Shown here one piece after another: positions 26,001 through 39,000 of a DNA stretch of 64,000 nucleotides. The notes beneath the pieces were generated by a model. The model was not told the DNA's origin and ran no database searches. It saw only the letters and a program-made list of their open reading frames with translations. Position numbers and translations under genes: made by a program. This DNA comes from Glycine soja (lineage: Eukaryota > Streptophyta > Magnoliopsida > Fabales > Fabaceae), in assembly GCF_004193775.1 (NCBI RefSeq), contig NC_041019.1, forward strand, positions 2,177,501 through 2,241,500, written 5' to 3'. Within the stretch, counting starts at the first letter, position 1. Each line of letters begins with the position of its first letter.

Positions 26001-26950
26001 ACTGAACGGGATTAAAATATGCAATGAAAGTTCGCATTTCGTCTTCTTTTCCCCCCATAAATTATTTCATAAAGCTGAAAAGTGAACTGAAATAGGATTT
26101 CGCTTCCCTGGCTGGGTAATGTAAGTGAAAATTGAAGAAATAAAAGTGCTCTTTCATGATTTCAACCCTGTTACCACAATACCACTAGGCACAGAAGTGT
26201 TATATCGGGTAGCGTCATCACCTTGCGATTTGTGTGTTTGATTTATCGATGGAAAACCCCCAAAAAATGTCTGTTAAATCAAAAGTTATGAATTCTTATT
26301 TCTCATAAAACATGCATGAAAATATGTGTCATGTTCAATCTAACGTTAAATCAAACACACAGTGGGTTGCTATTGGTAAGAAAGATTTTAAATTTGTCAT
26401 CATCATTCAAAATCTGAACGCAAGAGAAGCTAATTGAAGAAGCTATTAGCCTTATTTCATCTAAACTTCTAAGCATCTGTATGCATCATCAATGCAGCTT
26501 AGTCATAATTTATATCAAGACTATTTTTCACACATAAATGAATCATTTTGTCTCCCTGATCCCATATCATTCGGGTTGATATTCAAATGGTAGTAATTTA
26601 CTATGCTATTCTGAAGCCTCATAGAACTATTCGGCATCAAACTATTAAATTAGATACACCTAAATATGCTGCAGCATTATAAACCAGCTTTTCCCCTTCA
26701 CCCAACTTTCTCTTGCCATAGTGACCTGATGTTTCAAATTTGAATTTTAATTAGTGTCACAAAATAGTGAATACAGTGTATACACGCACGGATAATGCTA
26801 ATTGCTATGACAAGTTTTTTTTTTTTTAGTTTTTAATTTGCAAGCATAAAATAAATCAAAGAAAACCAACAAAATGTCAAAATGTGAAAATGTAAAAAAA
26901 AAATGGTGTTTTTCCTTGAGGTCCACAGAATAAATGTGAAGCAACAATCA
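20014..26950. other. AT-rich intergenic DNA with minor repeats
   Basis: About 7 kb without a gene I can support. It contains an (AT)n run at about 21219-21242, a near-identical direct repeat of about 28 bp at about 21641 and 21764 (core TGTAGCCATTGTGGGAGGTA), and a diverged tandem repeat at 23.94-24.24 kb. Open frames at 22258-22464 (-) and 24794-25066 (-) have no recognised relatives. Confidence 0.45.
23943..24235. repeat. Diverged tandem duplication, about 150-160 bp unit, two copies
   Basis: Two consecutive units start near 23943 and 24102. Both contain the series AAGATAAT.AATTATGTA, then CCAATG.CA, then a segment with TATGTTATAA.CATAATT.ATTATG followed by GACAAC, then TCTATCAAAT. Small indels make the period vary between about 150 and 159. 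The inner TATGTTATAA/AATTATG pieces are partly palindromic. No coding potential is evident. Confidence 0.6.
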
Positions 26951-26962
26951 ACCAACCATGCA

Positions 26963-26981
26963 GATAAGGCTGAGAGATAAG
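26963..26981 (+). promoter_or_regulatory. Paired GATA/I-box motifs of the LHCB4 promoter
   Basis: Two GATAAG motifs (26963-26968 and 26976-26981) lie 13 bp apart, about 75-90 bp upstream of the TATA box. Close GATA pairs are typical of light-regulated Lhc promoters. This agrees with the gene downstream; binding itself is inferred. Confidence 0.5.
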
Positions 26982-27053
26982 CCACATTTTATGCTCACAC
27001 ACTCACTCCACACTCCATCCATCACAAAACTTTCCCCCACACTAAAAACAAAT

Positions 27054-27064
27054 TTATATATATA
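27054..27064 (+). promoter_or_regulatory. TATA box of the LHCB4 gene
   Basis: TTATATATATA lies 60-70 bp upstream of the LHCB4 ATG at 27124, followed by a C-rich leader. The spacing suits a transcription start at about 27090. Confidence 0.6.
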
Positions 27065-27123
27065 CATCCCTTTCCCACACTTTTTCCACCCTCAAACACG
27101 TAACTACTATTTCGAACTCCGCC

Positions 27124-29643
27124 ATGGCTGCCACCACCGCCACCGCCACGTCATACTTTTTTGGCACCCGCCTCAACAACCCGACAACCTTAAACAACGG
27201 AAGATTCCACGCGCTCCTCAACTTCGGCAAAAAGAAGGCGGCGGCGCCGCCACCGAAGAAAAAGGAAGTGAAAGTGAAACCCTCCGGCGACCGGCTGGTG
27301 TGGTTTCCTAATGCGGAGCCGCCGGAGTGGCTCGACGGAAGCATGATCGGCGACCGCGGGTTCGACCCGTTCGGTTTCGCGAAGCCCGCGGAGTACCTGC
27401 AGTTCGACCTGGACTCGCTGGACCAGAACCTCGCGAAGAACGTCGCCGGCGATGTGATCGGAACCAGGGTGGAGGTCGCCGACGTTAAACCAACGCCGTT
27501 TCAGCCCTACTCGGAGGTTTTCGGGATTCAGAGGTTCCGCGAGTGCGAACTCATTCATGGAAGGTGGGCAATGCTGGGTGCTCTCGGTGCTTTGGTCGTT
27601 GAGGCTCTCACCGGAGTCGCGTGGCAAGACGCCGGAAAGGTAACGTTTTACTGTCTCTTGCCTTTAACTGATTCTGCTTTCGAATACCCTTTTGCTCTGT
27701 TCTTTTGGGTTTCGCCGTTTTTTAGAGACCATGCATTGTTTTCAATTCGGCAATTTATCGAACACTTGTTGTGAATTGTGATTATTGTTCATTAGCGTGG
27801 TTTTACGCTTTTATTAGTTTGATTCTCCTTTCGTTAACGACACAGTGATCGGATATCTGCGTGTGGAAACTTGGATGCTGAACTTTAGTGACGGGACAAT
27901 AGGATTTGCATGGCGATGTTGATTTTTTTATTTTTTATTTTGTGAGATGGTGGTGTTTTGTTGTGTTGTGTAAATGAGTTATGGACAACGTAAGATGGTC
28001 CCCCATGTCAGTGACGGTAACAGTAACATACCTTGGACGTGTCTTATTGTTATCCACTGGATTGCATATAGTGCGACCAGATATTTACAATAAATTAATA
28101 TAATATATTTTTTACAAATTTAAATTTAATACTTTAACAAGTTGTAAAAATAATTACAATCTCATCTTCGTCTTTTGGTAGACGGTGCTTCTGTGGTAGA
28201 CAGTGCTTCAGTCTTGGGTTTCAAAGAGTATTTATGAAAATAATTATGTTTATCTCATTCTAAAGAAATGAATAGAGACTCAAAACATGTAACCTATCAA
28301 ATACAAGACTTATTCCACTTATCAACTCCTTGGGATTTCTTGTTTTCTTTTTATATGCATATGATTGCAAAAGGTTATCCGATTAGCACTCGAGGTAGGT
28401 TTGGCACTTAACATTTGTAGGTAAATTTGTCTCCTTCCATTCAAGTTTTCTTCATATATAAGAGTTCACAGTTTGAATCCTTGATTACTTATTTAAGGGA
28501 CTTAAGCTCAACACTCTTTCTATGAATACAATTTAAGAGAATAAATTGATTATTTACTTTAAAATTATTCATTTTATAATAACTATTTTAAAACTTTCAT
28601 TTATATTATTTTTAATGAATTAAAAAAAATAATTTATTTTTATAGCATTTATTTCTTTTCACCACATCAACTATTTTATCTCACACATTTTTATATCTTT
28701 TTTATAATAAAAAAAATTGTACTAATATAATTTATGTAGTGCGATTATATGGCTGCCTGAAGATGATGATTACCCTTGTGGCCAAGAACGATGAAAACAA
28801 AGTCCACATTATTATTTGGTTTGTCGCGTATAATACCTTTTTGTAGGGTTTCCCTCATTCCCTAAATGAACAAAATGGCATACAAGTCTTAGACAAGTAT
28901 ACATTCAGAATGGATTTTGTGTGAACAATATTAACCACTCAAATATTGAAGGTAGACGATTATTCTTTTAAAATTGGTTCCATATTGCATTCAGTGAGAA
29001 AGACACATAAAAATAGGTCCCATGATTATACAAACGATCATCTATAGTAAGAGTTTGTTTATTTTTATCATAATTATTTTTAAAATCATATTAACTATAA
29101 TTTCTAATTGATAAAAAATGCTGAGAAATACATAATCATAAAACTCAAATAAACAATACAAAACATATAAGTTTATTCTAATGGTCAGTAATAATAATAA
29201 TGATAATATAAAACAGTTTCACATTATAATTAATCCAAATAACCGTTGATATAATTTTTTATGTGGTCATGGTAAAAATCAACCACCTCTAATTGTTTTG
29301 ATCCTTTAACTCTAATTTTCAGGTAGAGCTGGTGGAAGGATCATCTTACCTGGGGCTTCCTCTTCCATTTTCATTGACCACACTGATCTGGATTGAGGTG
29401 ATAGTGATAGGGTACATAGAATTTCAAAGAAATGCAGAACTTGACCCAGAGAAAAGGTTGTACCCAGGTGGCAGGTTCTTTGATCCTCTGGGTTTGGCCA
29501 ACGACCCTGAAGAAAAGGCCAGACTTCAACTTGCTGAGATCAAGCATTCTCGCTTAGCCATGGTGGTCTTCCTCATCTTTGCAATTCAAGCTGCTGTAAC
29601 AGGAAAAGGCCCTATCAGTTTTCTTGCTACCTTCAACAAGTGA
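27124..29643 (+). CDS. LHCB4.3: Chlorophyll a/b-binding protein CP29, LHCB4.3 (LHCB8) type
   Basis: This is a minor photosystem II antenna protein of the thylakoid membrane that links LHCII trimers to the core. There are two exons: 27124-27639 (172 codons) and 29323-29643, split by a 1.68-kb intron, giving 278 residues. The N-terminus is a chloroplast transit peptide followed by the [13 protein letters not shown] basic stretch. Next come [17 protein letters not shown], helix B with [10 protein letters not shown], helix C around [15 protein letters not shown], and helix A with [12 protein letters not shown]. The chain ends at [12 protein letters not shown]. Canonical LHCB4.1/4.2 continue for a further C-terminal segment after KGPL, so the early end is the hallmark of the LHCB4.3 isoform, not damage. 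In Arabidopsis that isoform responds to long high-light stress. Confidence 0.95.
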
Positions 29644-30690
29644 CATCATATCATATAATATATAACTTTATAAATGAAAACTTCCCACCGTATTCTCATT
29701 CTCCTCTATTAAGTTACTCACCTCCTCATCTAATTTTATTAATTCTTTTCTGTACACCCAAAAGATGAAAACTGCTACTTATAATTATGTATGTATGTTT
29801 GTACTCTGTTGTATGCTTCTGTATGATATTCAGTATTGGTACTTTGATGAAACCTATGCTTCTTAAAAATAACTTTGGAATAAGAAGAGTGCTAGTAAGA
29901 TTTTTTTTAATACGTTTAATTGCTGATTGAAATTTATGAAAATAAATAAAAAATAAAAAATAAAACTTACAAGATTTTATAATTTAAATAAATTTCCATC
30001 AATAATAAAAAATATTAAAAGTGATATTATTTACATTTCTCTTTCACGTAATTATATTTTCGCTATTCTCCATGAGATTAGATATAAATAAATTAAACCT
30101 ACTTGATTTAAAAAGCCTTCAAAATGATAGAGAGGAAATGTTTTTTTAAAACTAATTTTACATATCTAATATAGAGAAGAGGCATAACTGGGTAAGGTAG
30201 GTTTTAGAGGAAGAAATGATGTTTCTTATTCACACCAAAAAAAGGGTGATGTTTCATAACATTTGTTTTTCTTCTTAGATTATTGACCATGATACGTAGC
30301 AAACTGTCAAAATGGAATAGAAAAATTATTCGCATGACGTTGGGTTAATTTGAATTATTTTATACTTATTTTTTTACGTTAGAAGTTGTTTGATAATATA
30401 GAAGAAAAACATAGAAATAAAAAAGAAAATATTATATACCTATTGAATTAATGATTATTCACAATTCTGCAATTGAATACTTACATAACAAATCCAAACA
30501 AAAGGAACATTATGGTAAAGCTATGAACTATGAAATGTTCAACTTGTAAAACATGATTAGATTAACTCGCATTTTACATCTACCTTTTTTTTTTCCCTAA
30601 TAAAAGACAAGAAGCTCTTGACTTTTATATTTAGGCTCATTTGCCTTGAAATGCAGCATATAAGATTGACAAAAACTTTTGCTCAAAGAC
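29644..30690. other. 3' flank of LHCB4.3, no further gene
   Basis: The first 240 bases are probably 3' UTR, with several AATAAA-like stretches. The rest is AT-rich and shows no feature with clear borders. Confidence 0.5.
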
Positions 30691-30699
30691 ATAGATCCA

Positions 30700-31550
30700 T
30701 ATATGATTCGGAAACTCATTAATGCGTGTCAGCATATCTTTATCATAAGCAAGTAAAAGTTGGATAACTTTATTATCACTCAAGAGGTTTTTCATTCCAG
30801 GAGGAAGGAAAAGGAAAGACTGGATATGGATAGCGATCAAAATTCATCTTGAGAAACCTTATGACATGTCGGTTGAGTTGGCCATTCATCCAGGAACCAG
30901 GATACCTTAGAAGACATGGGTATGGCCCAAAAGTATACAGGTCTAATTTGGAATTGCATCTCCATTCCTTGGATGAAAGTGCTCTAAACTAGAGAGGCAT
31001 TAGAAGAATTTTATAAATCTAGAGGTATCCATAAGAGAAATCATCTCTTTTCCTACTCTTTTGTTCTTTGCATTGAGATACTCTTCAGTTGGTAAATATG
31101 GCTATGAAGAATGATTTTTGGAATCCTATCCAACTTTCTCAATGAGGTCATAATCTTTTTTACTCGACTTTCGTGAATAATCTAATGTAATTTCTAAGGC
31201 GGAGGAAAATCAGGATGAGCCTATTTAGACATTCTTAAGTTTGTTTTGTAGTAGTTATAGTCAAGGTTAGTAATGAAAAAACCTAAATTTATTTTTCAAA
31301 AAATGTTTTGTGGTAGGTTAAACCAAGATCAAAGTTGATTTGGAGTTTCAAAGGACAAATGATTTAGGAAAGTATCTAGGGACTCCTATCTTATATAAAA
31401 GGGACAATAGGAGTACCTATCAATTCATCGTGGATATAATCATACACTTAACATGTGAAATGCTTGGCAACTATCTTTTACGGGGCGATTCACCTTTGAT
31501 CAAATCAATGCTACAAGTCTTATCATCACTCCAAGAAAACTCGTGAGAAT
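30700..31550 (+). mobile_element. LINE (non-LTR retrotransposon) reverse transcriptase relic
   Basis: Reverse-transcriptase blocks can be read in order through several frameshifts and stops: a KLDNFIITQEVFHS segment near 30760, an AIKIHLEKPYD block near 30830 (family AIKIDLEKAYD), a degraded SPYSFVLCIE block near 31050, remains of the catalytic FADD region near 31165, a SNEKTQIYFSKNV stretch near 31280, and FQRTNDLGKYLGTPILYKRD...YQFIVD near 31345. This order is that of plant L1-type elements. No intact ORF, poly-A tail or target duplication was found. It is a dead internal fragment. Confidence 0.72.
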
Positions 31551-33538
31551 CTGTGTATACATAAAAGTCATGGTAGGGCGGATTTTTATGAGTTGAACAA
31601 AGTGAATTAAGTGTATTTTTTTATGCTGAATTAAGTGTATTTGACAAAGCTAGTTTTGATTTGCTCACATAATTTTCTTTCACCAGGTATATTTTTTAAA
31701 GAAGCTAATTCAGCGTTTCAAAAAAAAAAAATTAAAACTTTAAGTGTTTTTTTTTTTACAATTTAAAAGGTTATGTTTATAGTTAGCCGGAAAGCTTTTA
31801 AAAAAAAAATCACTTGTAAAGACTTTCATACCTACCAACATCTGCCATGTGGTAGTCATATAACCAGGAGCTTAATTTCATAGCATCAATTTTTAGTTTT
31901 GTGAATAAAAAATGCTAAAAGTCTGTTATCTCATTAAATTGTTTTATCTTATTCAACCCCCTTATTCAATAGAAAAAAATGTTAAAATAATTTTATCTTA
32001 TTCAACTCTAGTTAATTAGAATTCAATGCAACTGAGGAATAATAATGATGCCAAAAAATATCTTCTATGATTAACGGGTTGATAAATTATTATTAGTAGT
32101 AGTAGTTTTGTTGTTTTTATCGTGATTCTTTGTAATTTTTAAAAAGTTCAACAATGTTCTGCACTTCTGCTAATAATATATATTTTTTAAAATGGATTGA
32201 TTTATGTTTTATAGTTATTTTACGTTACGTACGTTCTCTAATAAATAATTATAAACATATTTTATTCTTTAAAATATATTCTCTCCTCTCCTTTAAAATT
32301 TTTGTTAACAAAATCATAGACTCGTTAAAATACTTTATTAATTATTTCTAACTACTTTAAAAGTAAATCATTAAATAACCGTTTGTGTTATAAAATAAAT
32401 GTTTTGATAAAAAAATTATACTTTTTTTAAAAAAAAACATGGGCCTTTAAGATTGATGTTCTCAAAAACAAAAACAATTTGGCAAATCCTTAATTTGCAA
32501 AATAAATTATTGCTTATTTAGTTAGTACCTAAATTTAGTTTTACCCATCATAACCCTCATTTCATTTCAAAAAGTATAATTAAAAAGAAGTTAAATATGC
32601 ATTTCAATCACATTTACTTAAATCCAAACCATACCAGACATTTTTAAAAGGTTAGATTAATTAGTAAGTCTCTAAATTATTTGAGATTTTTAATTAAATT
32701 CCTAAGCTAAAAAATTATAATCAAAGGTTTTTTTTTTTTTTTATAATTGAGTTCATACAGTTAGCTTATAGCGAATTGAAATCATTAAAAAATGTTCATT
32801 TGTAGTGATTTTAAAAACTTAGATCCAATTCTCAAAATTTTATAAAATCATGAACTCAATTACAAACTTTTTTATTTTAAAAATCTAATTAAATATTTCT
32901 AAATAATTCAGAAACCTACTCACTAATTTAACCTTTTTAAAATAAAACTTGCATGACCTAATTCCTTTAACTAGTAAATATAATATGTTGATGATTGATG
33001 ACAAGTGAGTCGGCCATTATATATTATTTAAATGCAAGAAAGGTGTGTAAAGCAAGGAATACTGTATATGCATCATAAACGGTTAAAAAAAAAACAAAAT
33101 ATAAGAACCATCGAAATGAAAAACTTATACCAACAACAAATTGAAACAAGTAATAAAAACTTCTACGATTCAAATTCTGACATTAAATGTCAAATGAATA
33201 ATACTAGAAGAAAAATATTTATATCATGTGTATTTATAATTCTTAACAAAAATTAATTTACTGCTCGTCTATTCGTATCAATATAAAAAAAAAACTAACA
33301 ACCTTATTACACAGTGAGTGCAGTGTCATACCTTCACACAAAGGCAACAAAATATGAAAATACAAACATTAAAAACACAATAAATAAATACATCTACAAC
33401 AGCTTACTTTTCAGACCACAATTTTTTTTGCAACTACATTATAGCAATTCACACAACACAACACAGGCAAATAATCTTCAACCATTCTTCTTTTTCTTTC
33501 TTCTTTATCTCAATTGTTTGTGGTTACTGTGCAGATTA
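31551..33538. other. AT-rich intergenic DNA before the Yippee-like gene
   Basis: I see no exon, RNA gene or bounded repeat. The promoter of the next gene should lie in the last few hundred bases, but I see no clear TATA box. A pyrimidine-rich leader runs just before the ATG. Confidence 0.45.
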
Positions 33539-36074
33539 ATGGGGAGGTTGTTTGTGGTGAATCTGGAAGGGAAGATCTATAGCTGCAAACACTGCCATAC
33601 CCATCTTGCGCTTTACGATGACATCTACTCCAGGGTTTCATTTTCATCCTTTCCCCTCTTTTCTTCTTCATTCATCTGTTCAAATGGATCATCTTGCTGT
33701 GTGATGCTTTTTCTGTTTCCTTAATTGGCTATTACTTTAACAACCAAATTTGATGTTTGACTTAAACTTAAGGTCCACCTGACAGTTAACTACCATCACA
33801 AGTTTTATAATTGTATCATATGCAATCACATTCATTTAGTCTTAGCAACTTATGAAACAAAGTTAATCATGTTTATGTGGATGCTGGATGGACAATTCTC
33901 AGTGGTTCCCTTAATCATTACACTTTGACAAAGGAGATGAGGATTTTGTTCTTTTCCCAATTGTTTACTTAATGCGCTCAGCTTAGAACAACCTTTGAAA
34001 TGGCTATTACTTCTCATGTCATGCTCTTGTTGGTTTTAGACTTTTTATTTATCTATTTATGCCCTGCCCCTGAACTCCTGGAGATCTTGATTATCATGTG
34101 TATGTTTATTGTTTTTAGTGGTAAATAAATGGAGGCGTGGTACTCCTGAACTATAAGAATACATTAATACTGTGCTGTGTTTTTCTGATGTTTTTTTAAA
34201 GAAAATGGTGGAAAAGAAAGTAGGTAAATTTTTGGATCTCTTTATACAGAAAAATGATAGACGTCCTTTATAGATTCTTCCTTCTGTTGAGACATGGTTG
34301 GTTCAACATATTTCACTGGGAAACTGTGGAAAGTGACCTTATTCTGAATCTAGTTTCTTTGTAATTTTGTAACTATGCAAATAAATGAAGTAGAGTTGTA
34401 TGCCTCCTTGCCCCTTTACAAGTAGAGGAGTGTTCCTACAAGTAATGTTGCTCTTCTTCGCAATTAGAATTTACACCATATTTATTATCTTGGTTGGAGA
34501 AAACTGATTGTGTTGAGTAGCTTGAGTAGCATTTTAATTAATCAAGTATTGGTTGTGTTCACTAAAGGTTTCTGTTTACTGACCTAGATCACAGAATGAC
34601 CTCAATCGATTTGTGCCATTGACTTCAATTTGCATCTTCAAGCGCTGCAACTTGTTTCCTCTAATGCACTTAGTTATGTTTAGACACACTTTGGTTGCAC
34701 AGATGCATCTTTAGCCTGTGTTATTATTTATAAGTAATATGAGATAGAAGTCTATTTCAATCAGTTGATAAGTGCATCTTATCTAGGCTACCTAATGGGT
34801 TGTAATATCTTGTAATGGAAATGTATGCTCTATAGTTTATTTTTTCAAAATTTAAGTCTTTCATGTTTTCTTTCATAACTTTGTTGCTGGTAGGCCCCAA
34901 TTCTAAATTGAGTTTTTGGTAAGTACAAATTATCTAACTATCATTTTTTTCCTGTTATATTCAGACATTCCATTGCAGACATGGGAAAGCTTATCTCTTC
35001 AATAAGGTGTAAGTTATCCTTATTTTGGGCACCTTATCATTGTGTACTAAACATTCCTATGTATCAAGACCATCAACAATAAAACTTGACAATATTGTAT
35101 TGTGTCACCTATGGTGTTAAAAAGGAGAAGAAAAAAAGAGAGAATATTGATATTTTGTTTGTCCAAAAAACTTGTTTGAGGACATACAACTTTGTCCTTG
35201 TTATATACATATCTGCTGGTATTCACTTATGCTTGCATTTATAACGTGCCAATCAAATTGGAAATCATACAGTTGTATGTGAATCACAACTGCATGACAA
35301 GCATTGTTGTTAAATGGCGGCGCCATGGCGGAATGGCATAGCAGATTTTTTGCCAACTGCCATAGGCAATTTGTGAAGGGAGCATATTTATGTGGCAGAA
35401 TCTTGGCCTTTTGCCATCCACCATTGATAACAATGATGACAAGACAATTGCATTATTGCTATCAGTTTTATGAACTGTCTAGGTGATTGTGGATCTTAGT
35501 ATGTGTAACACAAGTGTTGACCAAAACAGTTAGCTATTCATGGCCTCTTGACTCTTGGACCTTTAAAGCTGTCACATTATAATATTGCAGTTGGTTCTGT
35601 TCACAGATACTGTTTAAACTTTTATTTTTTGGCAGTGTGAATGTTTCTATTGGCGAAATGGAGGACAGACCGATGATGACTGGGTTACATACCGTGGCTG
35701 ACATTTTCTGTGTGGGTTGTGGATCAATCGTGGGTTGGAAATATGTAAGATTATGAGTCAGTGCTTCAAACATCATGGTTTTTTGCCTGTGTTTATCTAG
35801 TCTTCAGTTACTCAAGTGGTGCTTTTCAGGAGACTGCCTATGAAAAAAACCAGAAGTACAAGGAAGGAAAATCAGTGCTTGAACGGTCAGTAGAAATGCT
35901 GTGAAAAAAATTGATACTAACATAATCAAAGAGAAGTCATGTTCAGTGTTTAGTATGTAGTGGTTTAGATAAGTTCTATGATTGGGCAGGTACAAAGTGT
36001 CAGGTCCTGATGGAAGCAATTATTGGATCAGCAATGAGGCACATGTTGGTGGAAGTGATGCAGATGATGCTTAG
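33539..36074 (+). CDS. Yippee-like zinc-binding protein
   Basis: Yippee proteins are small, deeply conserved zinc-binding proteins with a beta-barrel fold related to CULT/cereblon and Mis18; the plant function is poorly known. Five exons: 33539-33634, 34965-35008, 35636-35744, 35830-35885 and 35990-36074. They join in frame to 129 residues, the usual full length. Zinc ligands are two CxxC pairs, C16/C19 (SCKHC) and C72/C75 (FCVGC), joined by [14 protein letters not shown] and TVADIF. The C-terminus is [12 protein letters not shown] then SDADDA. All borders are GT/AG. Intron 2 contains a hAT-type MITE, which does not disturb splicing as far as can be seen. Confidence 0.95.
35302..35435. mobile_element. 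hAT-type MITE in intron 2 of the Yippee-like gene
   Basis: This 134-bp element is flanked by a perfect 8-bp duplication ATGACAAG (35294-35301 and 35436-35443), the target-site length of hAT transposons. The ends are imperfect inverted repeats: left CATTGTTGTTAAATGGCGGC, right read inward CATTGTTATCAATGGTGGAT. It has no transposase. A 60-codon open frame that runs across it is chance. Confidence 0.85.
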
Positions 36075-39000
36075 TCATCCTACCATTCCCAATTGTACAT
36101 TCCTTAACCCTGTGTTGTTCAATGAATGTGGGTTTATATAGGAAATTTATCAAAAACAACGTAGTTGAACATATTGCCAAACCCTGTCAATAACGTATTT
36201 AAGTACATCTAAATTTTTATCCTAATGTTTTCTTTTAAAGAAAAAAACTTATTCAAACTTCTAATTTGTCCTGTTTTTCAATTTGTAGCACCGTATTTGG
36301 ATGAAGAAAGCCTTTCAAGTGCCCTGTCTCTGACTCTCTCTCACTCTCTTAAATGGAATGTATTGAAATAAAAGACTGCTGAAAAAAATGTATTATAACC
36401 AAAACTTTGTTGGTTGAATTTACTCTAGTTTCTTCAAATGGATTTTCATCAATTCTGTTGTCAAATACAATATTGCTTGAATGTATACTGACATAACCGG
36501 ATTGATATCCACATATTGGCATTCGTGTCGTAGTGCATGAGTGGTTGAGTGGGATATACTAAAAGGACAAAACTTATACAATATACTTTAGGTACTTGTT
36601 GTGATTAGGTAAAATTTCATCTTATTAGGTTATTAGGTAAAATTCTTATTTTGATTGGAAAACATGACAAAGTACATAAGATAATGCCATTAAAGTCAAT
36701 ATAATGGGCTGGAAAGTAATTCTTCCTATTTTTGAATAGCTATTATTGTTTCCCTTTTTTTCTAGATTATTGTTGGTAGCACTAATATTTCTTTCTTTCT
36801 TGTTTTTTTTTTTTTCCTTCTCCTCATGGATTTGGTATTAGGTTTAAAATTAGATTTGATTAAGGAATAAACTACCGTGAGAAATATCAAAATTGATTCT
36901 GTCTTTTAATAAATGTGATTTTAGTAAAAGTATAGAATTTTTATTTTAGATATTGTCGAGTAAGATTAATTGTCTCTAAATCTCGCTAGAATTAGAAGTG
37001 AAAAAAAGTAACTTTATATTAGATTAAAAAAATTATATTAAGTTTTTTAGGATAATTAAGATGATGTTGATTAGAGGGATACTAGGCTCAAATTTCTTAA
37101 GTAAGATATTAAGGTCAAGTTTTATGAATAAAAAAATATAATTAGAAAAAAGATCCTTTTATAAGTAATAAATTAGATATTTTGATGAAGATTAATCACC
37201 AGTAAAATATATTTGATATCAATTTTGTAAAATACTCAAATTAATCTTAACTAAATTAATTTTATAAAATTATATTAACTAAAACTAATTTTGCAAAAAC
37301 AAGTTTAACTAAAATTAGTTTTGTAAATGTTTACTCAAACATCATATGTTAATTGAAATGCATCATAAGAATGGAAATTCTATCATAACCCCATAGCCTA
37401 TAGGTGCCTACAAAAATATTCACAAATCGATAAGGTAAATGTTTGTTTATTGGGGATGAGTTTTCAAAACTAAATATTTACTCACAAATTTTAATGGAGA
37501 TTAAAAACATAATAATTCTTATCCATCAATGTTTTAATCAAACATTAAAAATGTGATAAAGCTTATTGATTAAGGTTATGTTCGGATGGTTTAAGAATAA
37601 ATTTTTAATTTCGTTATAGCAATTTTTGATAAATATTTTTTTGTTAATTTATTGACTTTACAAATAAGTAAAGTGCGCGTAGCCGCAAGGAGTATATAAA
37701 TACCATATAAAGATAAAAATGAAAGTTGTTAGACGTGCAAGTATATAACGAATAGAGTTTCTTTCTTTCTTCAAACGTGAGTGTAAAGACGGATGCCATA
37801 ATATTGCTGCCCAAATTCAACCCATTGCATCACTAATCGCAAAAGTAAGCATAACACCAGTTATCATATAAAGTAAAGGGAATTCTTTACTGCATTTGGA
37901 ATTTAGGTGGAATTAAGTGTTGCAAATTTTTCCTCTTAATAATTATTTTTGAAATAGATATTTGATAAATTTAACAGCTGAGTTATATAGTATCATTTTC
38001 ATTACTATGCATGTTAAAATTAAGATAACTTAAACATTTATAGATATGTAATTTTATAATTAATATTTTAAAAGATTTATTATATTGTATATTAAAATAA
38101 AGTTGATTAATGAAATATCAAATAATTTTTAATTTAAAATTTTTTTAGAATTGATTAACTTATTGAGAACTTTTAATTCAATAATTAGATTAATGAATTT
38201 CAATATTATATTAATAAAAAGTTATTAAGTGAAATAAATAATAGAATACTTACTCCTAAAGGAAGTAGATGTCTTCTTAAGCAACTTATACATGACCATT
38301 GCAATCCAATTCATATGATTTGTAGCGTGCAAGATATAGCAGGGATGTCACTGTTAGTTAAATATCCATTTCAGAATAATTAAATTGTTAATGCAATTTA
38401 GAGGTTAGGTCGACCCACCTCAACGTTTCTTAGTCTAGTTTACTACAAGGTTCGGCTTTAGAGTCCAAAAAACGAAACTTGTTTATGTTTTCAATTTGTC
38501 TTTCTTTTTACACTTCAAAAAATAATTGTCTTTCTTTTAAAAAAAATTGTAGATGAAATGGTAAAAATAAAAACCAAAGGCAATAAAAAAGAAAGTTTTT
38601 TTTTACTTTCTTATACAAAATTTTAAAAATAAGTAGCAAAGTACAAGAGATACTTTTATAATTAAAAGTAAAGACAGAAAAGGAAAGTAATGGAATCCTT
38701 ATATTTTTAGAGCACTGATATTCGTATAGTTCGAATTTCAAAATTGAGGTGTATAAATGATAAGGAGAAAACAACAATAAAAATAGAGAAAATGATAAAT
38801 AATAAATAATGTGATAAAATAAGAAAGAGAAATAGAACGAAAATGGAATAAAAAAAAGAAAGAGAAGAGAGACAAATTTTTATACTTCTAAATTCTGATT
38901 TATACTTATTTTTATTAACAGCTAACCGATACACTGAATGCTATTCGTTCCAGAAATCAGAATTCCAATAATCCATTTTGCTCCTTGAGCAACACGAAGA

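Noticed and set aside
27190..27627. 145-codon open frame on the - strand over LHCB4.3 exon 1
   Set aside because: Shadow of a GC-rich coding exon whose + strand product is unambiguous.
35304..35486. 60-codon open frame in the Yippee-like gene region
   Set aside because: Lies within the hAT MITE in intron 2 and matches no protein.
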